Positions 28,185 to 35,851 of a stretch of DNA of 64,000 nucleotides are shown piece by piece; position 1 is the stretch's first letter; each line of letters begins with the position of its first letter. The stretch comes from Sphingosinicella sp. BN140058. Lineage in GTDB: Bacteria > Pseudomonadota > Alphaproteobacteria > Sphingomonadales > Sphingomonadaceae. The notes under the pieces are model-generated. The model saw nothing but the letters and a program-made list of their open reading frames with translations. It searched no databases and was not told where the DNA came from. The translations under genes were made by a program, and so were the position numbers. The stretch spans positions 3,729,501 to 3,793,500 of the forward strand of contig NZ_CP035501.1 of NCBI RefSeq assembly GCF_004135585.1, read 5' to 3'.

Positions 28185-28808
28185 TCAGGCTGATTCAGCC
28201 TGAGAGATCGTGGTCTCGGGACGCACGCCTTCCGCTGCCACGCCGATCGACGAAAGAAGGTGGTTGCGGGCGAGTTCGCGGGCCTTTTCAGGGCGCAGGC
28301 CGAGCGCCGCCGCCATCGGCTCGCCAAGCAGCGAGTCGCCGAGCGCCGCCAGTACCAGCCATAGGGTGATTTCGTGCACTGGCCGGTCCTCATGACCTCG
28401 GCCGAGATGATCGACCAGGCGATGGATCGCCTCCAGCACGGGGTTGAGCGCATCCTTGTTGCCCGACAGGATCATCCAGGCGGCGAGCGCCCCGGCGCCT
28501 TCGCGGCCGAAGGCATCGAAGGTACGATCGACGATTTCGCGCGGATCGGCCGTGCCGTGCCGCGCCCGAACCACCGCATCGCCGATCGCCGCCGTGATCC
28601 GCTCGGAAAGGTAACGGGCAAGCTCCGCCTGCAACTCGGCGGCGGAGCCGAAATGGTGGAGCAGATTGGCATGGGTCCGGCCGATGCGGGCCGCGACGGC
28701 CTTGAGCGTAACTGCCTGTGGCCCAGCCTCGATCAGCAGGGTACGGGCGGCTTCGAGGGCGGCGGAACGGCTTTCTTCCGGGGTGAGGCGGGCTCTGGCT
28801 GTTGACAT
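28185..28808 (-). CDS. TetR-family transcriptional regulator
   Basis: A 207-residue regulator. The N-terminal helix-turn-helix (AALEAARTLLIEAG, then TLKAVAARIGRTHANLLHHF) is typical of TetR. The ligand-binding domain is helical and includes AAWMILSGNKDALNPVLEA. It is divergent from the metal-dependent hydrolase, with only 43 bases between the starts. A TGACA-TGTCA palindrome covers its own start codon, so self-repression and control of the hydrolase are likely. The last codons form a perfect inverted repeat (CTCAGGCTGA, TCAGCCTGAG). I chose the ATG at 28808 because it begins just before the HTH; a longer reading exists. Confidence 0.85.
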   Translation of the reverse strand: MSTARARLTPEESRSAALEAARTLLIEAGPQAVTLKAVAARIGRTHANLLHHFGSAAELQAELARYLSERITAAIGDAVVRARHGTADPREIVDRTFDAFGREGAGALAAWMILSGNKDALNPVLEAIHRLVDHLGRGHEDRPVHEITLWLVLAALGDSLLGEPMAAALGLRPEKARELARNHLLSSIGVAAEGVRPETTISQAESA

Positions 28809-28816
28809 CAGTGTCA
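28803..28816. promoter_or_regulatory. Probable TetR operator
   Basis: TGACA (28803-28807) and TGTCA (28812-28816) form an inverted repeat with a four-base spacer, between the divergent TetR and hydrolase genes and over the TetR start codon. TTGACA here may also serve as the -35 box of the hydrolase promoter. Confidence 0.5.
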
Positions 28817-28851
28817 GTAATCGCGATCTGTCATGGCGAAGGAGATACAGC

Positions 28852-29685
28852 ATGGCGAGCGTTGCGACACCCTCCGATCTCACGATCACGCCCCGTGACC
28901 AGAAATTCGGACGCGGCGGCCAGACTGAGCGCTGGTGGCTCGGCGGCGACCCGATCGGCACCGCGCTCTACAATGCACTTTCCGCGACCTTCCCGAAGGG
29001 AGAAGCCTTTTTCGTCGAGAGCGTTCGCGCCTTCCGCGACGGTGCCGAGCCGAGGCTTGCCGCCGACATCAAGGCGTTCACCACTCAGGAGGTCTTGCAC
29101 AGCCGCGAGCATGTCGCCTTCAACAAGCGTGCGGTCGACGCCGGCTATGATCTTAGCAGGCTCGACAAAGCGGTCGATCATCGCCTGGCGATCGTCCGCG
29201 CCAAGCATCCGATCGTCAGCCTCGCGGTCACCATGGCGCTTGAACATTATACGGCGATGCTTGCGCACGAGCTGCTCGCCGAGCCACGCCACCTCGCCGG
29301 CGCCGATCCCGAAACCGCCGCCTTGTGGCGCTGGCATGCGATCGAGGAGATCGAGCATAAGGGCGTCGCCTACGACACCTGGCTGCACGCCACGAAGGAG
29401 ATGGGCCGGTTCAAGCGCTGGAGCATCAAGGCACGAGTGATGCTTCTCGTCACCCATCACTTTCTCGTCGATCGCACCAAAGGCGCGCTCGATCTGCTGG
29501 CGCAGGATGGGATCAAAGGCCCCAAGGCCTGGTCAGGCTTGTTCTGGTTCGCGTTCGCGAAGCCCGGGATGATGCGGAAGATTCTGGGCGCGTGGCTCAG
29601 CTTCTTTCTTCCCGGCTTCCACCCCTGGAATCATGACGACCGCGCTCTGATTGCGGCCGAAGAGAAAGCGCTCGGCTACGCCTGA
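28852..29685 (+). CDS. Predicted metal-dependent hydrolase (COG3687/PF10118)
   Basis: A 277-residue helical protein with metal-binding motifs: TTQEVLHSREH (about residues 80-90), VTMALEHYTAMLAHELL and RWHAIEEIEHKGVAYD. The spaced E-x-x-H pairs resemble ferritin-like or di-iron proteins. The family is annotated as predicted metal-dependent hydrolases and is often controlled by a neighbouring TetR gene, as here. The ATG at 28852 has GAAGGAGA at good spacing. The substrate is unknown. The 3' end overlaps the next, convergent gene by ten bases. Confidence 0.82.
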   Translation: MASVATPSDLTITPRDQKFGRGGQTERWWLGGDPIGTALYNALSATFPKGEAFFVESVRAFRDGAEPRLAADIKAFTTQEVLHSREHVAFNKRAVDAGYDLSRLDKAVDHRLAIVRAKHPIVSLAVTMALEHYTAMLAHELLAEPRHLAGADPETAALWRWHAIEEIEHKGVAYDTWLHATKEMGRFKRWSIKARVMLLVTHHFLVDRTKGALDLLAQDGIKGPKAWSGLFWFAFAKPGMMRKILGAWLSFFLPGFHPWNHDDRALIAAEEKALGYA

Positions 29686-30083
29686 TCGGCGGGCGGGATC
29701 GACGAGACTGGGTCCTCGGCATGCGTCGGTGCGAATTCAATCGCGAGCACGGCGACGATCCAGATCGCGAGGGTGGCCACCAATCGATGCAGATCACCCT
29801 CGCTGAGCCCGTTCGGGGCCATGCGCTCGCTGCCGAACACCATTGCGAGCAGGCCGACGTAGAGCGCCAGGGATGCCAGAGCGTAGAGCCGGCGTTCGGA
29901 CGTGGAGATCATTCGCAGCACCGCCACGGTGCCGGCCAGCAGGATGATCAGCAGGACATAGTCGCGGAGCGGCACCGTGCCGAGCGTGCCCAGATTGGCG
30001 CCGAGCAAGGCCCCGAAGAACAGATTGAAGCCGTCGATGAAGCCGAGCTTTTCCGCCTTGGTCTGCTTCCAGATCGATTTCAT
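29676..30083 (-). CDS. Small inner-membrane protein of unknown function
   Basis: A 135-residue protein with about four hydrophobic segments: FFGALLGANLGTLG, YVLLIILLAGTVAVL, LYALASLALYVGLLAMVF and LVATLAIWIVAVLAIEF. The N-terminus MKSIWKQTKAEKLG is basic and cytoplasmic. No family was recognised. It starts at 30083 after a G-rich ribosome binding site and lies downstream of the acetyltransferase gene on the same strand. Confidence 0.7.
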   Translation of the reverse strand: MKSIWKQTKAEKLGFIDGFNLFFGALLGANLGTLGTVPLRDYVLLIILLAGTVAVLRMISTSERRLYALASLALYVGLLAMVFGSERMAPNGLSEGDLHRLVATLAIWIVAVLAIEFAPTHAEDPVSSIPPADQA

Positions 30084-30144
30084 CCCATCCCCCTGCGTCC
30101 GCTACCGGGATAGACCGGCCGCGGATCGCAGGAAAGGGTAGGGC

Positions 30145-30696
30145 TCAGGCCGCCATTCGCGCGTCTGCGGAGACGTCCTCTTCGGCGCCGAGCTCCAGCG
30201 CATAGTCCCGGCAGGGCGCCAGGCCGCGGCGTCCGGCGCTGTACCGTGGCGCGACGCCGGCCGGACGAAAGCCCAGCTTGTGCAGAACGCGGCCCGACGC
30301 GGGATTGTCGAGGAAGTGCCCGGCATGGACCCGCGGCAGTCGCAGGCTCTCGCGGGCCATGGCAATGACGGCGCGGCCGGCCTCCGTGGCGTAGCCGAGA
30401 CCCCAGAACGGGCGCGCGATCCAATAGCCGAGTTCCATCTCGCCGTCCGGCCGCCGCCCGAAACCGATCGCGCCCGCCAGCTGCGGTGCGCCGAGGGTGC
30501 GGCGGAAAATCAGCATCGACGGTTCCGCCGGCAAGCGCTCGGTTTCGAGAAACGCCTCGGCATCGCCGAGCGTGTAAGGCCACGGCGCGCTGGCGAGATT
30601 GCGAACGATCGCTTCATCGGCGACCGCCGCGTAGAGGGCGGGTGCATCCTGAGCCCAGCCGGGCCGCAGCAGCAATCTCTCGGTCCTAGCAAACAT
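30145..30696 (-). CDS. GNAT-family N-acetyltransferase (RimJ-like)
   Basis: A 183-residue acetyltransferase. ARTERLLLRPGWAQDAPAL at the start, LGYWIARPFWGLGYATEAGR (the acetyl-CoA-binding beta-strand and Q/RxxGxG-like loop) and NPASGRVLHKLGFRPAG are hallmarks of the RimJ/RimL subgroup. Genes of this type sit between rpmA and obgE in many alphaproteobacteria, so the location is conserved even though the target is unknown. The ATG at 30696 has AAAGAGG upstream. Confidence 0.88.
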   Translation of the reverse strand: MFARTERLLLRPGWAQDAPALYAAVADEAIVRNLASAPWPYTLGDAEAFLETERLPAEPSMLIFRRTLGAPQLAGAIGFGRRPDGEMELGYWIARPFWGLGYATEAGRAVIAMARESLRLPRVHAGHFLDNPASGRVLHKLGFRPAGVAPRYSAGRRGLAPCRDYALELGAEEDVSADARMAA

Positions 30697-30770
30697 CGTC
30701 TCTACCTCTTTCTCTTTGGCCGGGCCGCTACCGCGATGAGGTTGCAGCCTGGTGACAGTTTCGAGGGAGA

Positions 30771-30802
30771 AACGAAAAAGGGAGAGGGGGTGACCCCTCT
30801 CC
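30771..30802 (-). terminator. Rho-independent terminator of rplU-rpmA
   Basis: On the minus strand, a nine-pair stem (GGAGAGGGG with CCCCTCTCC, 30781-30802) and a four-base loop are followed by CTTTTTCGTTT (30770-30780), a U-rich tail. It lies 62 bases after the rpmA stop. Confidence 0.8.
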
Positions 30803-30863
30803 CTCTTATGGTGCTCTTGCGAGTACCTGGGGGTCACCCTCTAGGGGCGACCCAGGTCGCCCG

Positions 30864-31133
30864 TCATTCGGCTGCTTGCGCAATCATGTCGACGCATACG
30901 TATTTGCGGCCGAGCTTGCCGTCGCGGAACGTCACGCGGCCTTCGGTAAGCGCGAAAAGGGTATGGTCCTTGCCCATGCCGACGTTGGCGCCCGGATACC
31001 AACGGGTACCGCGCTGACGCACGATGATGTTGCCGGCGAGAACCTGCTCGCCGCCGAACTTCTTCACGCCGAGACGACGACCCGCCGAGTCGCGACCGTT
31101 GCGGGAGGAACCGCCTGCTTTCTTATGTGCCAT
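30864..31133 (-). CDS. rpmA: 50S ribosomal protein L27
   Basis: An 89-residue ribosomal protein starting [16 protein letters not shown], the nearly invariant L27 N-terminus that reaches toward the peptidyl-transferase centre. [20 protein letters not shown] and [15 protein letters not shown] follow. There is no N-terminal pre-sequence of the Firmicutes type. It lies 18 bases downstream of rplU and ahead of a terminator. Confidence 0.98.
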   Translation of the reverse strand: MAHKKAGGSSRNGRDSAGRRLGVKKFGGEQVLAGNIIVRQRGTRWYPGANVGMGKDHTLFALTEGRVTFRDGKLGRKYVCVDMIAQAAE

Positions 31134-31151
31134 CTCTGATCTGCCTTCGTC

Positions 31152-31685
31152 TTACTCGGAGTCGCTCTTGTCAGCGACCGGGGTATCGGTTGCCGGGCTC
31201 TCAGCGCCCTCAACCTTGAGCGGAGCCTGAACATGCGCCTCGGTGTCGGCCGGGGCTGCGGCCTTCTTGGCGCGCGGCTTCTTGGCGGGCGCTTCGGCGG
31301 AAGCCTCGGGTGCCGGAGCTGAAGTCTCGCCAGCGTCCTGCGCTGGCGCGGCGGCCTTGGCAGCCTTCGGCTTGCTCTCCGCCTGCTGATCGCCGATGCC
31401 GACGATGCGCAGGATGGTGTGCTGCTGACGATGGCCCTTCTTGCGGCGATAATTGTGCCGGCGCCGCTTCTTGAAGACGATGACCTTCTCGGCCTTCGCC
31501 TGCGCGATGATCTCGGCGGCGACCGTCAGGCCGTCGGTCGAGCGCAGCTCGGATCCCTCGCCGGCGATGAGGACATCGCCAAGCGTGATGGTGTCGCCCG
31601 CTTCACCAGCGAGCTTCTCGACGACGATCTTGTCTCCTGCGGCAACGCGATACTGCTTGCCGCCCGTGCGCACGACTGCGAACAT
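31152..31685 (-). CDS. rplU: 50S ribosomal protein L21 with long Ala/Lys/Pro-rich tail
   Basis: A 177-residue protein. Residues 1-100 are canonical L21 ([36 protein letters not shown]). A tail of about 75 residues, rich in alanine, lysine, proline and glutamate, follows; the Escherichia coli protein ends near residue 103. Such extensions occur in sphingomonad L21 proteins and are probably disordered. The ATG at 31685 was chosen over a start four codons upstream because MFAVV is the conserved N-terminus. It is cotranscribed with rpmA. Confidence 0.97.
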   Translation of the reverse strand: MFAVVRTGGKQYRVAAGDKIVVEKLAGEAGDTITLGDVLIAGEGSELRSTDGLTVAAEIIAQAKAEKVIVFKKRRRHNYRRKKGHRQQHTILRIVGIGDQQAESKPKAAKAAAPAQDAGETSAPAPEASAEAPAKKPRAKKAAAPADTEAHVQAPLKVEGAESPATDTPVADKSDSE

Positions 31686-31849
31686 GGCTTGTCTCAACTA
31701 CCTTCCAGCTTTTACCCGCATGCGGAATCGGCGAGAGCCGGTGGCTCCGCGCAGGAGAGTTGAGGGCTGCTACAGTGAGGTGCCCTGCGTGTCAACCAAG
31801 AGTGAACCCTAAATCGCCTGCACGTCCGAACCGGTCGATCAACGGGCGA

Positions 31850-32224
31850 TCAGTGGGTCCGTTCCCGCCGCAACCGGTAGCGGCCTTCGGCATAAGCGTC
31901 GAACAGGCCGGCGATTTCCGGATGATCGATCGGCTCGTTGCTGTCGTCCACCTCGAGGTTCTGCTGGCTGACATAGGCGATATAGCTCGATTCGCCATTC
32001 TCGGCGAGGAGATGGTAGAAAGGCTGGTCCTTGGCGGGTCGCAGATCCTCCGGGATCGCCTGGTACCATTCGTCGCTGTTGGCGAATACCGGATCGACGT
32101 CGTAAACCACGCCGCGAAAATCGTAGAGACGGTGTCGGACGATGTCGCCGATCGCGAAATCCGCATGTCGGACGACAGGAGCGATGGGGCTGCCGTCGGC
32201 CGTGATGTTTTTGATGCCCTGCAT
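31850..32224 (-). CDS. hspQ: HspQ-like heat shock protein (YccV domain)
   Basis: A 124-residue protein. ADFAIGDIVRHRLYDFRGVV and VDPVFANSDEWYQAIPEDLR, then DQPFYHLLAENG and YVSQQNLEVD, are the YccV/HspQ hemimethylated-DNA-binding domain. HspQ is a specificity factor or substrate of Lon in enterobacteria. The start at 32224 is the first sensible methionine, with no strong ribosome binding site, so the N-terminus is uncertain. The family usually has about 105-125 residues. It lies upstream of rplU on the same strand. Confidence 0.85.
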   Translation of the reverse strand: MQGIKNITADGSPIAPVVRHADFAIGDIVRHRLYDFRGVVYDVDPVFANSDEWYQAIPEDLRPAKDQPFYHLLAENGESSYIAYVSQQNLEVDDSNEPIDHPEIAGLFDAYAEGRYRLRRERTH

Positions 32225-32347
32225 GAACGCGATGTAGGAAAGTTGCGCGGATCCGCAAGATTGCGGGGTTGGCAAGCGTCAAACGCTCGGCTAAGCGCCC
32301 CGCCTGACGACCCACCGCCGGCCTGTTCCGGTGCGTAGACCTTTCGC

Positions 32348-32438
<91 letters not shown>

Positions 32439-32594
32439 TTCCCTGTCCAACGCCGTCCATCAACGACCTGAAAACCCTAGGATTTCCGGGGGTTGTCGGG
32501 CAAGATGCGTCCATCGCGATCCACCCGGAAACACCGCCTACCAGAGAAAAGTGGGGGCATTTTGGGGGCATCGAAACTGAACGATGGGGGCACT

Positions 32595-33881
32595 GTGCTC
32601 ACGAATCTTCAGGTGCGTCAGGCAAGGCCAAAAACGGCCGACTACAAACTTGCCGACGGCGGCGGACTCTATCTGTTCGTCAGCAAGGCCGGATCCAAAT
32701 CGTGGCGGTTCAAGTTCCGCATCGGCGGCAAGGAGAAACGCCTCGTGTTCGGGACCTATCCGGATATGTCGCTCGCGGAGGCGCGCCTGCGCAGAGAGGA
32801 CACCAAGAGCCTCGTACGCGAGGGGCGGGACCCCGCGATAGAAGCGTGGAAGGACCGGTTTGTCGCCAAGGCAAAAGCGGAGGCGACATTCGAGGCAGTC
32901 GCCCGCGACTGGCACGCCTTGCAAGCCCCGCGCTGGACGCCGGTTCATGGAAACGATGTGATCAGCAGCCTGGAGAAGGAGGTCTTTCCCTATGTCGGCC
33001 GGCTGCCGCTCACCGACATCGACGTCCCCCTGACCCTCGCAGTGCTCCGCAAGATCGAAGAACGCGGCGCGCTCGAAACCGCCAAGAGGGTTCGCCAGCG
33101 AATGTCCGCCGTGTTCGTCTACGGAATTTCGTGCGGTATCTGCTCCGCCGATCCCGCAGCTCCTGTGGCTAAGGCGCTACGACCCACCCCGAAGAAAGCG
33201 AGGCGCCCGGCTATCACCGACATCGAGGGATTGCACCGTCTCCTCAACACCGCGGAAGCTTCGAACGCCAGTCCCGTCACCAAGGTGGCATCCCGGCTCC
33301 TGGCCCTGACCGCCGTTCGTCCGGGGGTGATCCGCGGAGCAACGTGGGACGAGTTCGAAGGCATCGACTGGAAGGCCGCCGATCCGACAATGGCCGGACA
33401 GCCGATCTGGCGCGTTCCGGCAGCACGGATGAAGATCGTCCTCGAGCGCAAGGACGACGAGGCCTTCGACCATCTGGTCCCGTTGTCACGCCAGGCATTG
33501 GAGTTGCTGGTCGCGATCAGGCCGCTGACCGGCCGGCTGAAGATAGTGTTTCCTTGTACCCGTCACCTTCATCGTCCGCTGAGCGAGAATGCGATCGGCT
33601 ATTATTACAACAGAGCCGGCTATCACGGCCGTCACGTACCTCATGGCTGGCGCGCGGCATTCTCGACCGTGATGAACGAGCGGGCGGAGCGGACAGGGCG
33701 GCCCGGTGATCGAGCCATCATCGACCTGATGCTTGCCCACCTGCCACAGAACCAGATCGAAGCCGTTTACAACCGCGCCGCCTACATGGACCGCCGCCGC
33801 GAGATCGCGCAGGAGTGGGCCGACCTGCTGACTGCAGGACTGGCGCCGGCGGCTGACTTGCTCAAGGGGCCAAGGCGGTGA
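32595..33881 (+). CDS. P4-type tyrosine-recombinase integrase
   Basis: A 428-residue integrase. The N-terminal DUF4102 domain is present (LTNLQVRQARPKTADYKLAD, GGLYLFVSKAGSKSW). The catalytic domain shows the first arginine in LTAVRPGVIRGATWDE, the HxxR box HGWRAAFSTVMNE, and the histidine and tyrosine of LAHLPQNQIEAVYNRAAYMD. The start is probably the GTG at 32595, after GGGGG; a longer reading begins at 32493. It appears intact. It marks a mobile or formerly mobile element inserted at tRNA-Ser. Confidence 0.9.
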   Translation: MLTNLQVRQARPKTADYKLADGGGLYLFVSKAGSKSWRFKFRIGGKEKRLVFGTYPDMSLAEARLRREDTKSLVREGRDPAIEAWKDRFVAKAKAEATFEAVARDWHALQAPRWTPVHGNDVISSLEKEVFPYVGRLPLTDIDVPLTLAVLRKIEERGALETAKRVRQRMSAVFVYGISCGICSADPAAPVAKALRPTPKKARRPAITDIEGLHRLLNTAEASNASPVTKVASRLLALTAVRPGVIRGATWDEFEGIDWKAADPTMAGQPIWRVPAARMKIVLERKDDEAFDHLVPLSRQALELLVAIRPLTGRLKIVFPCTRHLHRPLSENAIGYYYNRAGYHGRHVPHGWRAAFSTVMNERAERTGRPGDRAIIDLMLAHLPQNQIEAVYNRAAYMDRRREIAQEWADLLTAGLAPAADLLKGPRR

Positions 33882-34115
33882 GGTGCCTCGCATTGGCATG
33901 CGGCAGAACTGCCTTGCGGAGTTGAGGCAGCGATTGAGTGTGCCGCAGTCCACAATGCGCAGAGCTCACGAGATGCATGCTGATGGGTGTCCTGACAAGA
34001 CGATGTATTATGCTTGTCCATCGCTCGGGCCCGTCGACGCTAGTCGCCGCACTATGAGCCGTTCCTGGTGACCAGGCCTGAACCGGAACGGACATGTGCA
34101 GAGCGCACAGCTCGC

Positions 34116-34433
34116 TCAAAGCCACTGCATGGAATGGATCGCGCTCGGTGACGCTACGTTCGTCTTCGCGCAATAATGGCAATCAGCCACGATCTCCCCT
34201 GAGCCATCGAACGAGATCGTGTCCGATCCATTGGAAGCATCAGCGAACAACGGCGTTGCCTTTCCGCATTGGTTGCATTCCAGTGAGAAATACCACGATC
34301 CCGCTATCGGCGCCGGCGTAGCAAAATAATAGTTATCGTCAATCCGTGCCGGAGTTGTGCCGTGCGTTACGCAATAGACGATCACCCTTTCGAAAGCAGC
34401 CGTGTTCGCTCGCTTGTCATCGTCTGTAATCAT
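34116..34433 (-). CDS. Hypothetical protein with two CxxC pairs
   Basis: A 105-residue protein of unrecognised family. It contains SLECNQCGKATPLF and VADCHYCAKTNVA, two CxxC pairs about 35 residues apart that could bind zinc. The N-terminus MITDDDKRANTAAFERVI is helical. Codon use looks coding and there is no competing gene. It lies just inside the putative integrated element, 235 bases after the integrase. Confidence 0.5.
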   Translation of the reverse strand: MITDDDKRANTAAFERVIVYCVTHGTTPARIDDNYYFATPAPIAGSWYFSLECNQCGKATPLFADASNGSDTISFDGSGEIVADCHYCAKTNVASPSAIHSMQWL

Positions 34434-35407
34434 TGCAGATGCCCCTCTCTACCTGCTGCCGGCTAATGCTAGTCATATTTTCGGGATAATCCAGCCTCCC
34501 CTTGATGCGGGATCGAGGGGGTCTTGGGAGGGCGGGGCCCGGCTCGCGCGAGCACCACCGCCCAGATGCCGTTTCGCTGCCGAGGCGCAGGTGCGTTCAA
34601 CCAATTGAACGATCTGGAGCGAAAATCTCCAAACGCTTCGATCTCCATCGCGTCGGCGCGGCTCCACCTTCATGAATACCAATGGGCTCAAGATGGCGCG
34701 GAGATCCGGAGCGGCAATTCGGGAAACCTCAGCATTGTGCAAACGCCTGAGGCGTCCATGCCCCAGACCCACAGAGGTTCTCTTAATGTGCGGCCCTGGG
34801 CTCGCCGCCTCACTCCTGGAGGTGGCGGCGACCCAGGCCGCCATGGGAGAACGGGAGTTCAGCCGGTCAGGATCTGCCGTTGGCCCGCCGCGGTTGAGCT
34901 TGGTAGCGGAAGGCGGAGAAGGCGCAGAGGGGAGTTGGCCGACTGCTTTCTTGAGTTTGCCAGAAAGACTAGCCCGAAAGTGCTATTCATTTGATGAGGC
35001 GTTAATCGCGTTTGGTCGAACCTGAAGACAAATTTAGGCATCAGCGGAAATACATTCTATCCCGTTTCCCATTCAATTCGGCGACAGCGACTTGTGCGTT
35101 TGATGCGCATGTGCTGCAATCCATAAGCGTCAAAGTACAGGCGGCTGTAGCGTCTGGGCGATCCCTATCCGCATACCCCCTGGAAGAAGGGGTCGCCCCT
35201 TTTCACGTTCGCTTGGACGCGTGAAATCGACCAGGAGTGGAAACCGACGACGGACACGCCGCCTGCCGTGACGACTCAACGCGCCGCTGCCCGCGCGCGC
35301 GGTCGACCTTGACGGCAGGCGAGCGTATAGCCGCCGATGCGCGGATCAACGGCAGTCGGCGTCATCCTGTGATCAGGATATGGCGGTATTCCTCCGGAGA
35401 AGGCTCG
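34434..35407. other. Gene-poor stretch
   Basis: I see no convincing gene in these 974 bases. Open frames exist on both strands but have no recognisable domain, poor start sites and arginine/proline-rich translations typical of GC-rich non-coding frames. The likely control region of the small membrane-protein gene at 35408 is at the right end. Confidence 0.5.
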
Positions 35408-35512
35408 ATGGCTAAGCCCTGGATCAATTCACCCGAGTTCAAGCGCGGAGCGCTGCACGCCTTTTTGCTGGTGGCAGCCGTCTTCGTGCTGATGATGGTC
35501 TTCACAGACTGA
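35408..35512 (+). CDS. Tiny single-pass membrane protein (34 residues)
   Basis: MAKPWINSPEFKRGALHA leads into one hydrophobic helix (FLLVAAVFVLMMVF) ending TD. GGAGAAGG precedes the ATG at about nine bases. A perfect 12-pair hairpin begins two bases after the stop codon, which supports a real, separately transcribed gene. No family was recognised. Similar tiny membrane proteins occur at 39359 and 45198. Confidence 0.55.
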   Translation: MAKPWINSPEFKRGALHAFLLVAAVFVLMMVFTD

Positions 35513-35514
35513 AC

Positions 35515-35550
35515 GGGCCGAGGCGCACGAGTCCAGAAGCGCCTCGGCCC
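35515..35550 (+). terminator. 12-bp perfect hairpin after the tiny membrane-protein gene
   Basis: GGGCCGAGGCGC (35515-35526) pairs perfectly with GCGCCTCGGCCC (35539-35550) around a 12-base loop. No U-tract follows, but the position two bases past the stop fits a terminator or an mRNA-stabilising stem. Confidence 0.55.
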
Positions 35551-35851
35551 TGACCGGCAGGTCCGAAGGGGGCGACAGCTCACCGGCTTTAATAAAGATG
35601 CGCCTTAAAGTCATTCTCGTCGATATGGCAGAAGGGCCGTAATGTTCCTGGCACCTGTCTTCGGAGGCGTCCAGTACTCGATCTTCTGCCGGCAATCCGC
35701 ATGGGAGCGCTGGACGGGCCTCCGGTCGTATCATCGCTGGGCGAAATGCAAGCGCGCCGAAGCAGAACTTCGCCTGACGTCGAGAGCCTCGTCCGCGACT
35801 CCGAGATCGAGGCAGAGCTGCGCAGTCGAAGAAACGCAAGCCGATGTCGGG
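35551..35851. other. Non-coding gap
   Basis: The 301 bases between the hairpin and the 3' end of the TPR gene show no gene or repeat that I can support. Confidence 0.5.

Noticed and set aside
34594..34612. A tRNA D-arm-like palindrome (GTTCAA-TTGG-TTGAAC read on the minus strand)
   Set aside because: No acceptor stem, anticodon arm or T-loop can be folded around it, so I do not call a tRNA or tRNA remnant.
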